From assembly GCF_007830065.1 (NCBI RefSeq), contig NZ_VLKK01000001.1, positions 124,001-188,000 of the forward strand: DNA of 64,000 nucleotides, given 5' to 3'. The stretch's first letter is position 1. Each line of letters opens with the position of its first letter. A program made the position numbers and the translations under genes. Positions 1 to 8,663 of this stretch are shown here, one piece after another. Below the pieces are notes generated by a model. The model made no database searches. It was given only the letters and a program-made list of their open reading frames with translations, and was not told where the DNA came from. The stretch is from Sphingobium wenxiniae (GTDB lineage Bacteria > Pseudomonadota > Alphaproteobacteria > Sphingomonadales > Sphingomonadaceae).

Positions 1-78
1 TTCCTTAACATATCGGCCAATTTGTGGCGCGCGCGATAAAGTCCCCCGCCAGGCGAGTTGCGTCATGGAATCCATCCT

Positions 79-2523
79 TCAAGCCGCCGGCAATACAACT
101 TCCTGAACAGCGCCCGGCGCATCGCGCAATTTCAGATAGAGCGTCCTTCCTTGCGGCGCAGGCACATCAATGGCGTTGCCGGTAAAGCCGCTGGGCACGG
201 CAACACTGCGATCGAATGTTCTGTCGTCAGCCACGGAATCGATCAGGAACAGATTCTTGCCCGTCAGGCGGCATGTCTTGGCGCCGGGGTCGCAGGACAC
301 CGATTGGACCGCTGGCAATCGAACCAAAGTCGCCAGCGGCTGCCAGTCGCCGGCGACCCCCGCCTGAACCCTGCGAAAGCGCAACGGACCGAAGGCTGAC
401 GAACCGAGAGCCGCGGGATCGAAACTGGCGATGGCGATCTGCGGGCTTTCAAGGCGCAATCCATTGGACGCCGACAGGCGCACATGCGCGCCCTCATCAA
501 TGGTTGCGATTTCAAGGGAGTCCTGCGCGCCGAACCGCATCCCCTCCGCGGCGCGAACCGACATCGTCATGCGCGCCGTGTCAGGCAACATGTCCTGCCC
601 TTCGAGATGAATCGCGAGGGCAGGCAACGGCTCCTTGTAATCGATGCTTTTAGTTATGAGCGTTACGGCCGGGCGCGGGGCCGTGATCGTCACCGGCAAG
701 CCGATGCTGCGTCCGTCCTTCAGCGTGACCCGCGCCCTTGCATTATGCCCCTGCCCCAACAACCGGACCTTGTCCGGCGTGTCGGCGCGGAACCGCAACG
801 TATCGACATCCCCTTCCCGCGACAGCTCGCCCGGCCGGAACGCCAGGTCATCGAGCATCAGGCCGGTAATCTCATCCAGCCGCAGGCCCGTCAGCACGGC
901 TTCATCGTCGCCCGCATGAAGCCGCAGATTGTCGATCCGGCTTGCCTCGGCATAGGCGCGGATTGTGAGCATCGTCGCCTGCGACGCGCCGAACGGCTTG
1001 ACCGCGAACTGAACGTCGCCAGCCCGCGCATCCGTCAGCGGTACATCGATGGCGATGCTGTCGGGACCGGAAACCTGCCATTTAACAGGCTGACTCGGCC
1101 TGCCCGGCAATTGCATCGTTATGCTTTCCACGCAGGCGGGCGCTGCCCCCTTGAGCGGCAGCATATTGTCGCGGCCGACGATCAGGCGCGGTGCGATATG
1201 GTCTACCTGCCAAGCGGCGTCCTGCGGGAACTGGACAGAAAATTCAGGACCGTCGAACCGGTTGAAGCCCCAGACCCCTTGAAGGCGTCCCGATGTGGAG
1301 GGAGCAAAATCTGCCGCTCTCAAGGGAGATACGAGGACGTAGCCGCCCTTGTCCGCCCGGGGCGCCACCGGCGCATCCATTGTTCGCCCGTCCTTCGTCG
1401 TCAGGCGCACGGTCATGTCATGGGCGTAGTCCGTCGCGTAGATCAGCGGCGCGCCTTCCACCCGGAACACCGCGCCGGCCCGCGCGGCGCAGACCGCGCT
1501 GTCGCTCGCGGCGCGAAGCGGCGGCGGCACGTCCTTTTCAATCGCGGGCATCGCAACGACGAGGACAGATTTAGGCTTTCGGAAGGATGGCGCGGCGTTC
1601 AGCAGCAGCGACATGGCCGTGCCGTTCTGGATACCGAGCGCAGGAAGGTAGGTAAATTCCGGATTGTTGAATGCGCCGAAGATACGGGCGACGTCGCGGA
1701 CCACGCCGATATAGGGACTGTAAAATCCATAGCCGGCCTCCCGCGTGGCGCTGATCTGAAATGCCAGATCAGCCGGCGTCCCGACGATGGTTTCGGTGAG
1801 CGAATTACTGTGGACGTCCACCAGGACGAGCGCTTCGCGATTTTCCAGGAGGCAGGCGGCTTGCGATTCGACCAGTTTCGCCAGGCAATCCGCATTCAGC
1901 TTGACCGCAAGGCTGGAAGACAGGACAGGCGCGACCGTCTTCAGATATTCGGGATGGCTGTTTTCCTGTGTCCGAATACCGGCCACGAAAGCATTGAGCC
2001 GCGCGCGGTCGAGCGAGGCCTGGCCGAGGATTTGCGTCACCCGCACAAACTCACCGGGTTTGCCGCGCACGACATCCGAAATCGTGCCGAAATCGCCGCC
2101 CGTGTCCGGCACCAGGAACAGGACGAGTTGCCGCGCGTCTTCGGGCACGGTCAGTTTCAATATCCTGTCCTTGTCCTTGCGCTTCCAGGTTTGCGCGCTG
2201 GCGATCCACTTTTTGGGCGGCGGGTTGGTCGCGCCGCGAAGAAAAGCCGAAACAAGCAGATATCGCACGGACTGGTCGGCGGGCAAATCGGCCTCGATCT
2301 CCAGCACATCGCCTGCGGCAAGGGCCGGAACCCGCCCGATCGGCAAGCTTTCCCCTCTCCGCGTGACGCTGACCGACAGTCCGGGGCCAGCCAGGTCGAA
2401 TGGCGCCGGATCTGCCGCCCCGGCAGCGGAAACCGAAAGGAGCGCAGCAAAGGCTGCAAACGCGGCATAGACCGCATGGACAGGTTGACAGATCATCGGG
2501 CCAAGGTGCCCGGTTGATCGCAT
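79..2523 (-). CDS. Large secreted protein of unknown function
   Basis: An 814-residue reading frame with an N-terminal export signal (hydrophobic Ala-rich stretch near residues 17-36, ending in an AGAAD-like cleavage region). The remainder is polar with many short beta-prone stretches, which suggests an extracytoplasmic multi-domain protein. I recognise no catalytic motif or family. Internal Met11 (ATG at 2493) is an equally good start and would give a more compact signal peptide; neither start has a strong Shine-Dalgarno. It is transcribed divergently from the ModE-type regulator gene, so the two may share a control region. Coding potential is convincing (long, sphingomonad-like codon use), function is not known. 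Confidence 0.8.
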   Translation of the reverse strand: MRSTGHLGPMICQPVHAVYAAFAAFAALLSVSAAGAADPAPFDLAGPGLSVSVTRRGESLPIGRVPALAAGDVLEIEADLPADQSVRYLLVSAFLRGATNPPPKKWIASAQTWKRKDKDRILKLTVPEDARQLVLFLVPDTGGDFGTISDVVRGKPGEFVRVTQILGQASLDRARLNAFVAGIRTQENSHPEYLKTVAPVLSSSLAVKLNADCLAKLVESQAACLLENREALVLVDVHSNSLTETIVGTPADLAFQISATREAGYGFYSPYIGVVRDVARIFGAFNNPEFTYLPALGIQNGTAMSLLLNAAPSFRKPKSVLVVAMPAIEKDVPPPLRAASDSAVCAARAGAVFRVEGAPLIYATDYAHDMTVRLTTKDGRTMDAPVAPRADKGGYVLVSPLRAADFAPSTSGRLQGVWGFNRFDGPEFSVQFPQDAAWQVDHIAPRLIVGRDNMLPLKGAAPACVESITMQLPGRPSQPVKWQVSGPDSIAIDVPLTDARAGDVQFAVKPFGASQATMLTIRAYAEASRIDNLRLHAGDDEAVLTGLRLDEITGLMLDDLAFRPGELSREGDVDTLRFRADTPDKVRLLGQGHNARARVTLKDGRSIGLPVTITAPRPAVTLITKSIDYKEPLPALAIHLEGQDMLPDTARMTMSVRAAEGMRFGAQDSLEIATIDEGAHVRLSASNGLRLESPQIAIASFDPAALGSSAFGPLRFRRVQAGVAGDWQPLATLVRLPAVQSVSCDPGAKTCRLTGKNLFLIDSVADDRTFDRSVAVPSGFTGNAIDVPAPQGRTLYLKLRDAPGAVQEVVLPAA

Positions 2524-2631
2524 CCGTCAAGGCCATCGGCAGAAAATCGGACGAAGCGACCAATGCCCCTCCGGTTGGCGGCGATGACGGCGTGGGCAGG
2601 CGCCATAACATCCGCTATCGTGGCAGCTATG

Positions 2632-3018
2632 ATGGAAGGCTCTCCTATCAAGATCAAGATCCAGCTCTTCTGCGGCGATGAGATCGCCATGGGACCGGGC
2701 AAGGCCGATCTCCTCGACGCGATCCGGGAACTTGGATCGATCTCGGCGGCGGGGCGGGCGCTGGGCATGAGCTATCGCCGTACGTGGCTGCTGGTCGATG
2801 CGATGAACCGCTGCTGGCGCGAGAAGCTCGTCGAGACGGTGCCGGGGGGCGGTCGCGAACGCGGCGCGCATGTCACCCAAAAGGGAGAGGCTGTCCTGTC
2901 GGCCTATCGCGCCATGCAGGCCGCCGCCAGCGCCGCTGTCGCGCCGCAGATGGAAGATCCGCTGCAATCCCTGCTCCGCACCGAACCGCTGCCGCAGGCA
3001 AGTCCGGCATCCTCATAA
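2632..3018 (+). CDS. Stand-alone ModE-type winged helix-turn-helix regulator
   Basis: A 128-residue protein matching the N-terminal DNA-binding domain of the molybdate regulator ModE: an opening strand, an LLDAIRELGSISAAGRALGM helix-turn-helix (about residues 25-45), then the wing with the GGGRERGAHVT element. It ends soon afterwards, so the molybdate-binding TOBE di-domain of full ModE is absent. The frame is open further upstream, but family alignment begins at the ATG at 2632 (or the adjacent ATG at 2629). It converges on the cytochrome c peroxidase gene with a 6-base overlap. Its likely target is the palindrome at 4545-4568, because that site has ModE-operator geometry. What effector it senses, if any, cannot be told. 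Confidence 0.85.
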   Translation: MEGSPIKIKIQLFCGDEIAMGPGKADLLDAIRELGSISAAGRALGMSYRRTWLLVDAMNRCWREKLVETVPGGGRERGAHVTQKGEAVLSAYRAMQAAASAAVAPQMEDPLQSLLRTEPLPQASPASS

Positions 3019-3993
3019 CCGCCGCCCGCAGGCGCGATCCGGCATGGACAGGCGCGGATCGGCGATGAAATGCGGGTCGGTCAGGCTCTCAAGAAAAGCG
3101 ATGAGCGAAGGCATGTCCTTGTCCGCCACCGCAATGCCATGGCGCTGAACCGCCGCCTCCAGCGTCCGCGCTGTCCCATCATGCCACCATGGCCCGGTCA
3201 GCGCGATATTGCGCAGCGACGGCGTGCGAAAGCGCCCCGCATCCTCCGCCCTGCCCGTGCGTTCGATCAGGCCGGGGTCGCCGGCCTTCGCCGGTTCCAG
3301 CCTGTGATAATCCATGTCGGTCAGCAGCCGGCCCGAATGGCAGGCCGCGCATCCAGCCTTCTCGAACAGCCTTGCGCCCTGCCGGGCGAGCGGCGTCAGC
3401 GCCACGCGGTCGCCCGCCGTGAAGCGATCATACGGACTGCCGAAGGAAATCATCGTCCGCTCGAAAGCGGCTAGCGCCGCCGTCACCGCGGGCAGATCGA
3501 TCCTGCCTCGCCGCTCCGGAAACGCGCGTGCGAACATGCGGCGATAGCAGCGATCCGCGCCCAGCCGCCGCTCCAGTTCCGCCTCCAGCCCTTTCATCCC
3601 CATTTCAACGGGATGCTCGCCGAGCAACGGCACCAGGACCTGTGCTTCGAGCGTCGTGAGATGCGGATCGGCGAAGGTCAGATGCGAGAACCAGCCGATA
3701 TTGGCAAGGCCCGGCACATTGCGCCGGCCCGGATCGCCATGCACGCCGGGCCGGGTCTCATTACCATCGGCAAAGCCACGCTTCTGTTCATGACAAGTTG
3801 CGCAGGCCATGGTGCCGTTCGCCGACAGGTCGGCATCGTAAAACAGACGCCGCCCCAATTCGACCCTGGCTTCGCGCATCGGATTGTCCGCTGGAACCGG
3901 CGGCGCTGCGATCCCCGCCGGAAGGTCCCAGCGCCACGGCTGACCCGCCGCGACCGAAAGCAGCAGCGCGGCGGCCAGCAACAAGCGCCTCAC
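3013..3993 (-). CDS. Di-haem cytochrome c peroxidase / MauG family protein
   Basis: A 326-residue exported protein with a signal peptide (residues 1-17) and two c-type haem attachment motifs: CATCH at C64/C67/H68 and CAACH at C215/C218/H219. Two domains with one CxxCH each are the hallmark of bacterial di-haem peroxidases and MauG-like enzymes, which act in the periplasm. The start is a GTG at 3993 that overlaps the stop of the upstream gene (GTGA), so translation is probably coupled to the small secreted protein before it. Whether it reduces peroxide or oxidises a protein or metal-linked substrate cannot be decided here. Confidence 0.9.
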   Translation of the reverse strand: MRRLLLAAALLLSVAAGQPWRWDLPAGIAAPPVPADNPMREARVELGRRLFYDADLSANGTMACATCHEQKRGFADGNETRPGVHGDPGRRNVPGLANIGWFSHLTFADPHLTTLEAQVLVPLLGEHPVEMGMKGLEAELERRLGADRCYRRMFARAFPERRGRIDLPAVTAALAAFERTMISFGSPYDRFTAGDRVALTPLARQGARLFEKAGCAACHSGRLLTDMDYHRLEPAKAGDPGLIERTGRAEDAGRFRTPSLRNIALTGPWWHDGTARTLEAAVQRHGIAVADKDMPSLIAFLESLTDPHFIADPRLSMPDRACGRRL

Positions 3994-4520
3994 GGCAAGC
4001 GCGTCACCAGCAGCGTCAGCCGATCCTCGCCATTGGCGGCAATTTGGAGCGTATAGCGCCCCGGCTTCAGGTCATAGTCCACCATCTTGCGGATGCCGCT
4101 GCAGTCGGGACCGTGGCCATGGGCAACCGAAGGCGCTGCCTTGCCATCCTTCACCACATCGACCCAAGCTCCCGAGCCGAGCGCCACACGCCAGGTTCCC
4201 GCTTCCCGCACGGTGAAACCGGCAAGCCCGCCAAAACTGACCGATCCGCTCGGTTTGGCGGGCCGCACCGGATAGTCGATCTTGGGCGTAGGACTGAGCG
4301 CCATCGTCACCGTCTTGCCTGGCTCCAGCACGGAGCGCGCCGCGCCTTTGCGATCGGTGGCGCCTTTTAACGCTGCCGGATTGCGCCACGATGCAAGAGG
4401 AGCGGGCAATTCGGCGGGTACGGCACAGGTCGATGGCGCCTGTTCCATCCGGGCATGTGCCGGTCCGGCAAGGCACACCATGTCCAATAACGGTAGAACG
4501 GTGCGGAACCGTAATCGCAT
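3990..4520 (-). CDS. Small secreted protein of unknown function, partner of the di-haem peroxidase
   Basis: A 176-residue protein with a typical signal peptide (MRLRFRTVLPLLDMVCLAGPAHA). The frame is open to 4544, but the ATG at 4520 has GAAGGA about 9 bases upstream and gives the better signal peptide. The mature part carries one Cys near the N-terminus and a second in a PDCSGIRKMVDY segment, and ends in strand-like repeats (YTLQIAANGEDRLTLLV), suggesting a small beta-sandwich. It overlaps the peroxidase start by four bases and is divergent from the TonB-dependent receptor. Similar small proteins beside such receptors are, to my knowledge, poorly characterised, so I name no function. Confidence 0.8.
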   Translation of the reverse strand: MRLRFRTVLPLLDMVCLAGPAHARMEQAPSTCAVPAELPAPLASWRNPAALKGATDRKGAARSVLEPGKTVTMALSPTPKIDYPVRPAKPSGSVSFGGLAGFTVREAGTWRVALGSGAWVDVVKDGKAAPSVAHGHGPDCSGIRKMVDYDLKPGRYTLQIAANGEDRLTLLVTRLP

Positions 4521-4544
4521 GAAGGTCTTCCTTCGCAGACTCAA

Positions 4545-4568
4545 AGCTATATACGACCGGATATAGTG
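4545..4568. promoter_or_regulatory. Putative ModE-type operator in a divergent promoter
   Basis: The palindrome CTATATACGACCGGATATAG (4547-4566) has arms CTATAT and ATATAG separated by 8 bases, with an additional matched CG/CG inside. E. coli ModE operators have the same geometry: CGTTATAT and ACATAACG arms with an 8-base spacer. It lies between the start of the small secreted protein (4520, minus) and the TonB-dependent receptor start (4596, plus), so it could control both. The ModE-type regulator is encoded about 1.5 kb away. Binding is inferred. Confidence 0.55.
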
Positions 4569-4595
4569 AGTCGAACGACTGGAAAAGGGGAATTC

Positions 4596-6750
4596 ATGCG
4601 CGCTGCTCTGACTGTCCTGTTATTGACGGGCACCATTTTCACGACGCAGGCGCGCGCCCAAGCCGCTGCCGCGCCGGATGCGGATGCGTCCGACCGCTTC
4701 TCGCTTGGCCAGATCATCGTCACCGCTCCGCGAACGCAGGGCATCGAGATCGACAGCAACACGCTATCGTCGGATGCCATCTACACCTTCGGCCGCACCG
4801 CGCTCGACGATGCGGTCAACCTTATGCCCGGCATTGCGGCTGGGAACAGTGGCGGCACCCGCAACGAACGTCTCGTCTTCGTGCGGGGTTTCGACCGGTT
4901 CCAGGTGCCGCTGTCGATCGACGGCATCCGCGTCTACCTGCCCGCCGACAACCGGCTCGACTATGGCCGCTTCCTCACCACCGACATTGCGGAGGTGCAG
5001 GTCGCCAAGGGCTATGCCTCGGTCCTCGACGGGCCGGGCGCGATGGGCGGCGCGATCAATCTCGTCACGCGCAAGCCGACGAAGGCACTGGACATCGATG
5101 TGCGCGGCACGGTCAATTTCGATAATGACGCCGATTATGCGGGCTATTCCACATCCGCCATGGTCGGCACCCGGCAGGACAAATGGTATGCGCAGGCCAG
5201 CTACGCCCGCAGCTTCACCGACCATTGGGACCTGCCCAACGATTTCACCGCGCGCATACCTGCGCTCGAAGATGGCGGCGCGCGCGATTTTTCGCGCACA
5301 CGCGACTGGCGCGCCAATGTGAAGCTGGGCTTCACCCCCAACGCGACGGATGAATATGCGATCAGCTAATACGCATCAGGAAGGGGCGAAAAACGCGCCG
5401 CTGCACATCAGCGACACGGTGAACGACCCGCGCTATTGGGACTGGCCGTCCTGGGACATCACCAGCGTCTATTTCCTCTCCACCACGGCGCTCGGCGATC
5501 GGGCGACGCTCAAGACGCGGGCCTATTACAATCGGTTCGATTCCATCCTGCGGTCCTTCGATACCCGTGCCCAAACGACGCAGAGCAGGGGCTATGCCTT
5601 TGACAGCCCTTATGAGGACCGGGCGTGGGGCGGGTCCGCGCAACTCGATTTCCAGGCAAGCGAGGCGGATACGCTGCGCCTCGCCTTCCACTATCGCCAT
5701 GACAAGCATGTCGAATTCCAGACCGGCTTCTCCAGCGCGGGCGTGCCGACGACCGAACCGAGGCAGACCCAGACTAAAAATACATGGTCGCTGGCGCTGG
5801 AAAACGAACTGAAGCTGTCTCCTGCCCTGACCTTCACCGTCGGCGGCAGCTTCGATTGGCGCGACCTCAAGCTGGCGGAGGAATATGGCGCGCCGCTGGG
5901 CACCAATTCCAATACCACGCCCAAAGTCCTCTTCCAATATCCGCGACGCGACGCGGACGCATGGAATCTCCAGGGACGGATCGACTGGCAGGCCGGCGAT
6001 GCACTGAACCTGCATGCCAGCCTGTCGTCCCGCGCCCGCTTTCCGACCATCTTCGAGCGGTTCAGCCAGCGTTTCAACACGGCCATTCCCAACCCCGACC
6101 TCAAGGCCGAACGCGCCACCAACGCGGAAATCGGCGCCAACTGGACCGATGGGCCCATCCGCGTCGAAGGCGCGCTGTTCTACAGTTGGGTCCGGCGCGC
6201 CATCTTCGGCGTGCCGACGCCCGCCTATCCCTGCACCGCATCGACCCTGCCCCCGGCCGTGCCCACGCCGGGCTGCGCGCTCACCAACCTCACGCAAAGC
6301 CGCAATGTCGGCGAGGGCCATTATTACGGGGTGGAATTGTCGGTTTCCGCGACGATCCTGCCCGGCCTCGACGCGGGGATCAACTATACGGGCATCAAGC
6401 GGAAGCTCGAATATGATGCCAATCCTGCCTTTCGCCCAACCGGCGTGCCGACGCACAAGGGTTTCGCCTATATCGATTGGGCGCCGGTCGAAGGGCTGCA
6501 CATAATCCCTAGCATCGATCTGGCGTCGAACCGCTGGACACTGTTCACCGCCACCCCGGCTGGGGCGCCGCAGGTCTATTATCGCACGGGCGCCTATGTG
6601 AATGCGGGGCTGCGCATCGACTATGCGCTGACCGACCATATCGACATCGGAGTAGGCGGACGAAACCTGTTCGACGATTATTACATGCTGACCGATGGCT
6701 TTCCGGAGCCAGGCCGGACGTTGTTCGCGAATATCAGGATGCGCTATTGA
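4596..6750 (+). pseudogene. TonB-dependent outer-membrane receptor, interrupted by a +1 frameshift
   Basis: Signal peptide (residues 1-22), TonB box QIIVTAPR (39-46), plug domain with VFVRGFDRFQVPLSIDGIRV, and a beta-barrel ending in an aromatic residue (NIRMRY). The frame stops at TAA 5367-5369 in the middle of a barrel strand, and the remainder continues in another frame. Removing one A at 5368/5369 turns AISstop into AISYTHQEGA and restores a single protein of about 717 residues. This is either a recent inactivating mutation, a phase-variable site, or a sequencing error. The ATG at 4596 follows AAAAGGGG; the GTG at 4566 lies inside the operator and is not used. Substrate unknown; the ModE-like site hints at an oxyanion or a metal chelate. 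Confidence 0.85.
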
Positions 6751-6983
6751 ACATCACGCGCCGGACGGCCGCCGCCGTTCGATGGGACAAGGAAGGCGTC
6801 CGGCTGCGCTAGTCGCCCGGAAACACATGCGGAGCCTTTCAGCACTTCAATCAGCGGCGTCCCGGTCGAATTTTTGAGGTTCGGGACGCACGCCTTGCCC
6901 ACTCTCGCCACCCTCGTTTAGAACCAGACGAAAAGATTTGATCTGGACTTGCGTTCGGACCGTCGGCGGAGCAGGGCAGCGAT

Positions 6984-8663
6984 GTGGTGAGAGAACAGCA
7001 TACATCCAGCGATTATCGGTTCGCGCCCCATGAGCGGCCGATGATGCCGGGATCGCCGGCCACTCCGGATCATCCGCTGCGGCGCCGGGTCGGCTATTTC
7101 GCCGCAGGCATTCTGATCGGGTTGACCGGCGGCTTCGTCAACGGCCTGCTCACCGCCAACCTGCCGCAGATCCAGGGCGCGCTGGGCCTGACCAGCGAAG
7201 AGGCGGGCTGGCTGACGGCTGCCTATTCCATGACCAATGTCTGCATGAGCCTGCTGCTCATCAAGTTCCGCCAGCAATTCGGCATTCAGAGATTTACGCG
7301 CATTTTTCTGTTCGCTTTCCTCATTCTCAACGTGGTGCAACTGTTCGTCCATAACTATGGCACGGAGTTGATCGTGCGTGCGGCGAGCGGAGTGGTGGCA
7401 AGCGGCCTTTCCACGCTGGGGCTTTTCTACTTCATGCAGGCCATGCCGGCCAAATGGCGGCTCAAGGGGCTGGTGCTCGGCATCGGCGTATCGCAGGTGG
7501 CGCTGCCGCTCGCGCGCGTCATTTCTCCCGCGCTGCTCATCAGCGGCGATATCCAGAACCTGTTCCTCTTCGAACTCGGGCTGACGCTGCTGTCGCTTGC
7601 CGCCGTGTCGCTGCTTCGCCTTCCGCCCAGCGAACGGATCGAGGCGTTCGAACCCATCGACTTCCTGACCTTCGCCTTCTTCGCGCCCGGCATCGCTCTG
7701 TTGTGCGCCATCCTTGTTCAAGGACGCATCGTCTGGTGGTCAACGCCCTGGATCGGCTATGCGCTGGCTGCTTCCATCGTCCTGATCGGCATAGCCCTGA
7801 TCATTGAACATAATCGAGCCAATCCTCTTCTCAACACGCGATGGCTTGCCAGCGCGGACGTTGTCCGCTTCGCTATCGTCGCTGCGAGCATGCGTCTGCT
7901 GCTCTCGGAGCAGAATTTTGGCGCCAGCGGGCTGCTCGCCGTTGTCGGCATGGGGCAGGAGCAACTTGTGCCTTTCTATGCGGTCGTGACGGGAGCCACT
8001 GTGCTGGGTTTGATAGCAAGCATGATCTTCCTCAACCCGATGGACCTGTTGCGGCCCGTCGCCTTTTCCTGCGGCCTCATTGCGGTAGCGGCTTTTCTCG
8101 ACGCCGATTCCAGCAATTTGACTCGTCCGGCGCAACTCTATCTGACGCAGGCGATGATCGCCTTCGCGGCGATTTATTTCATGGGTCCGACCATGCTGTC
8201 GGGCGTGCTGCACGCCTTGGCCAAGGGTCCGAGCCATATCGTGAGCTTCGCCGCGATTTTCGGTATCTCCCAGCAGTTGGGAGGCATTGGCGGCGCATCG
8301 CTGCTCGGCACATTCCAGACGGTTCGCGAACGCTTCCATTCGGAAATGCTGGCGCAGTCGATCCTGCCCACCGATCCGCAGGTAGCTTTGCGCCTGCAAC
8401 AGCTTGGCGGCGCTTACAGCCGCACGCTGGGCGACCCTGCACTGCGCCAGGCGGAAGGCACCGTCCTCCTTTCCCAGCAAGTGTCGCGCGAAGCGGCCAT
8501 ATTGGCGTTCAACGACGTTTTCCTTCTCATCGGATCGATAGCGACGATCGGTCTCGTCTATCTTCTGGGGCGCTGGACTTATTTCACGATCAAGGGGATC
8601 AATCCATTGGCGAATGAACTGGCGGCGATGGCCGCAATGCGGGAAAGGGCTGCGTCCGCATGA
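6984..8663 (+). CDS. MFS efflux pump, DHA2 / EmrB-like
   Basis: A 559-residue inner-membrane protein with about 14 hydrophobic segments, as in the DHA2 drug:proton antiporters. The first part (GGFVNGLLTANLPQIQGALG, then a GWLTAAYSM segment) is typical of the family. A soluble loop near residues 450-510 precedes the last helix, a common EmrB feature. Start uncertain: GTG at 6984 (GGAG 12 bases upstream) or the ATG pair at 7041. It overlaps the adaptor gene by ATGA, so the three genes to 11208 form one operon for a tripartite pump spanning both membranes. The substrate cannot be read from sequence; no dedicated regulator is adjacent. Confidence 0.9.
   Translation: MVREQHTSSDYRFAPHERPMMPGSPATPDHPLRRRVGYFAAGILIGLTGGFVNGLLTANLPQIQGALGLTSEEAGWLTAAYSMTNVCMSLLLIKFRQQFGIQRFTRIFLFAFLILNVVQLFVHNYGTELIVRAASGVVASGLSTLGLFYFMQAMPAKWRLKGLVLGIGVSQVALPLARVISPALLISGDIQNLFLFELGLTLLSLAAVSLLRLPPSERIEAFEPIDFLTFAFFAPGIALLCAILVQGRIVWWSTPWIGYALAASIVLIGIALIIEHNRANPLLNTRWLASADVVRFAIVAASMRLLLSEQNFGASGLLAVVGMGQEQLVPFYAVVTGATVLGLIASMIFLNPMDLLRPVAFSCGLIAVAAFLDADSSNLTRPAQLYLTQAMIAFAAIYFMGPTMLSGVLHALAKGPSHIVSFAAIFGISQQLGGIGGASLLGTFQTVRERFHSEMLAQSILPTDPQVALRLQQLGGAYSRTLGDPALRQAEGTVLLSQQVSREAAILAFNDVFLLIGSIATIGLVYLLGRWTYFTIKGINPLANELAAMAAMRERAASA

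Noticed and set aside
484-2517. 677-residue plus-strand frame
   Set aside because: Antisense of the exported 814-residue protein; Arg/His-rich low-complexity translation without signals.
4566-4595. GTG start of the receptor at 4566
   Set aside because: It lies inside the operator palindrome and lacks a ribosome site; ATG 4596 starts the signal peptide.
6751-6983. Operator or small gene before the efflux operon
   Set aside because: Only a weak CCAGA/TCTGG inverted repeat (6924-6928, 6942-6946) is present; too short to support a site.
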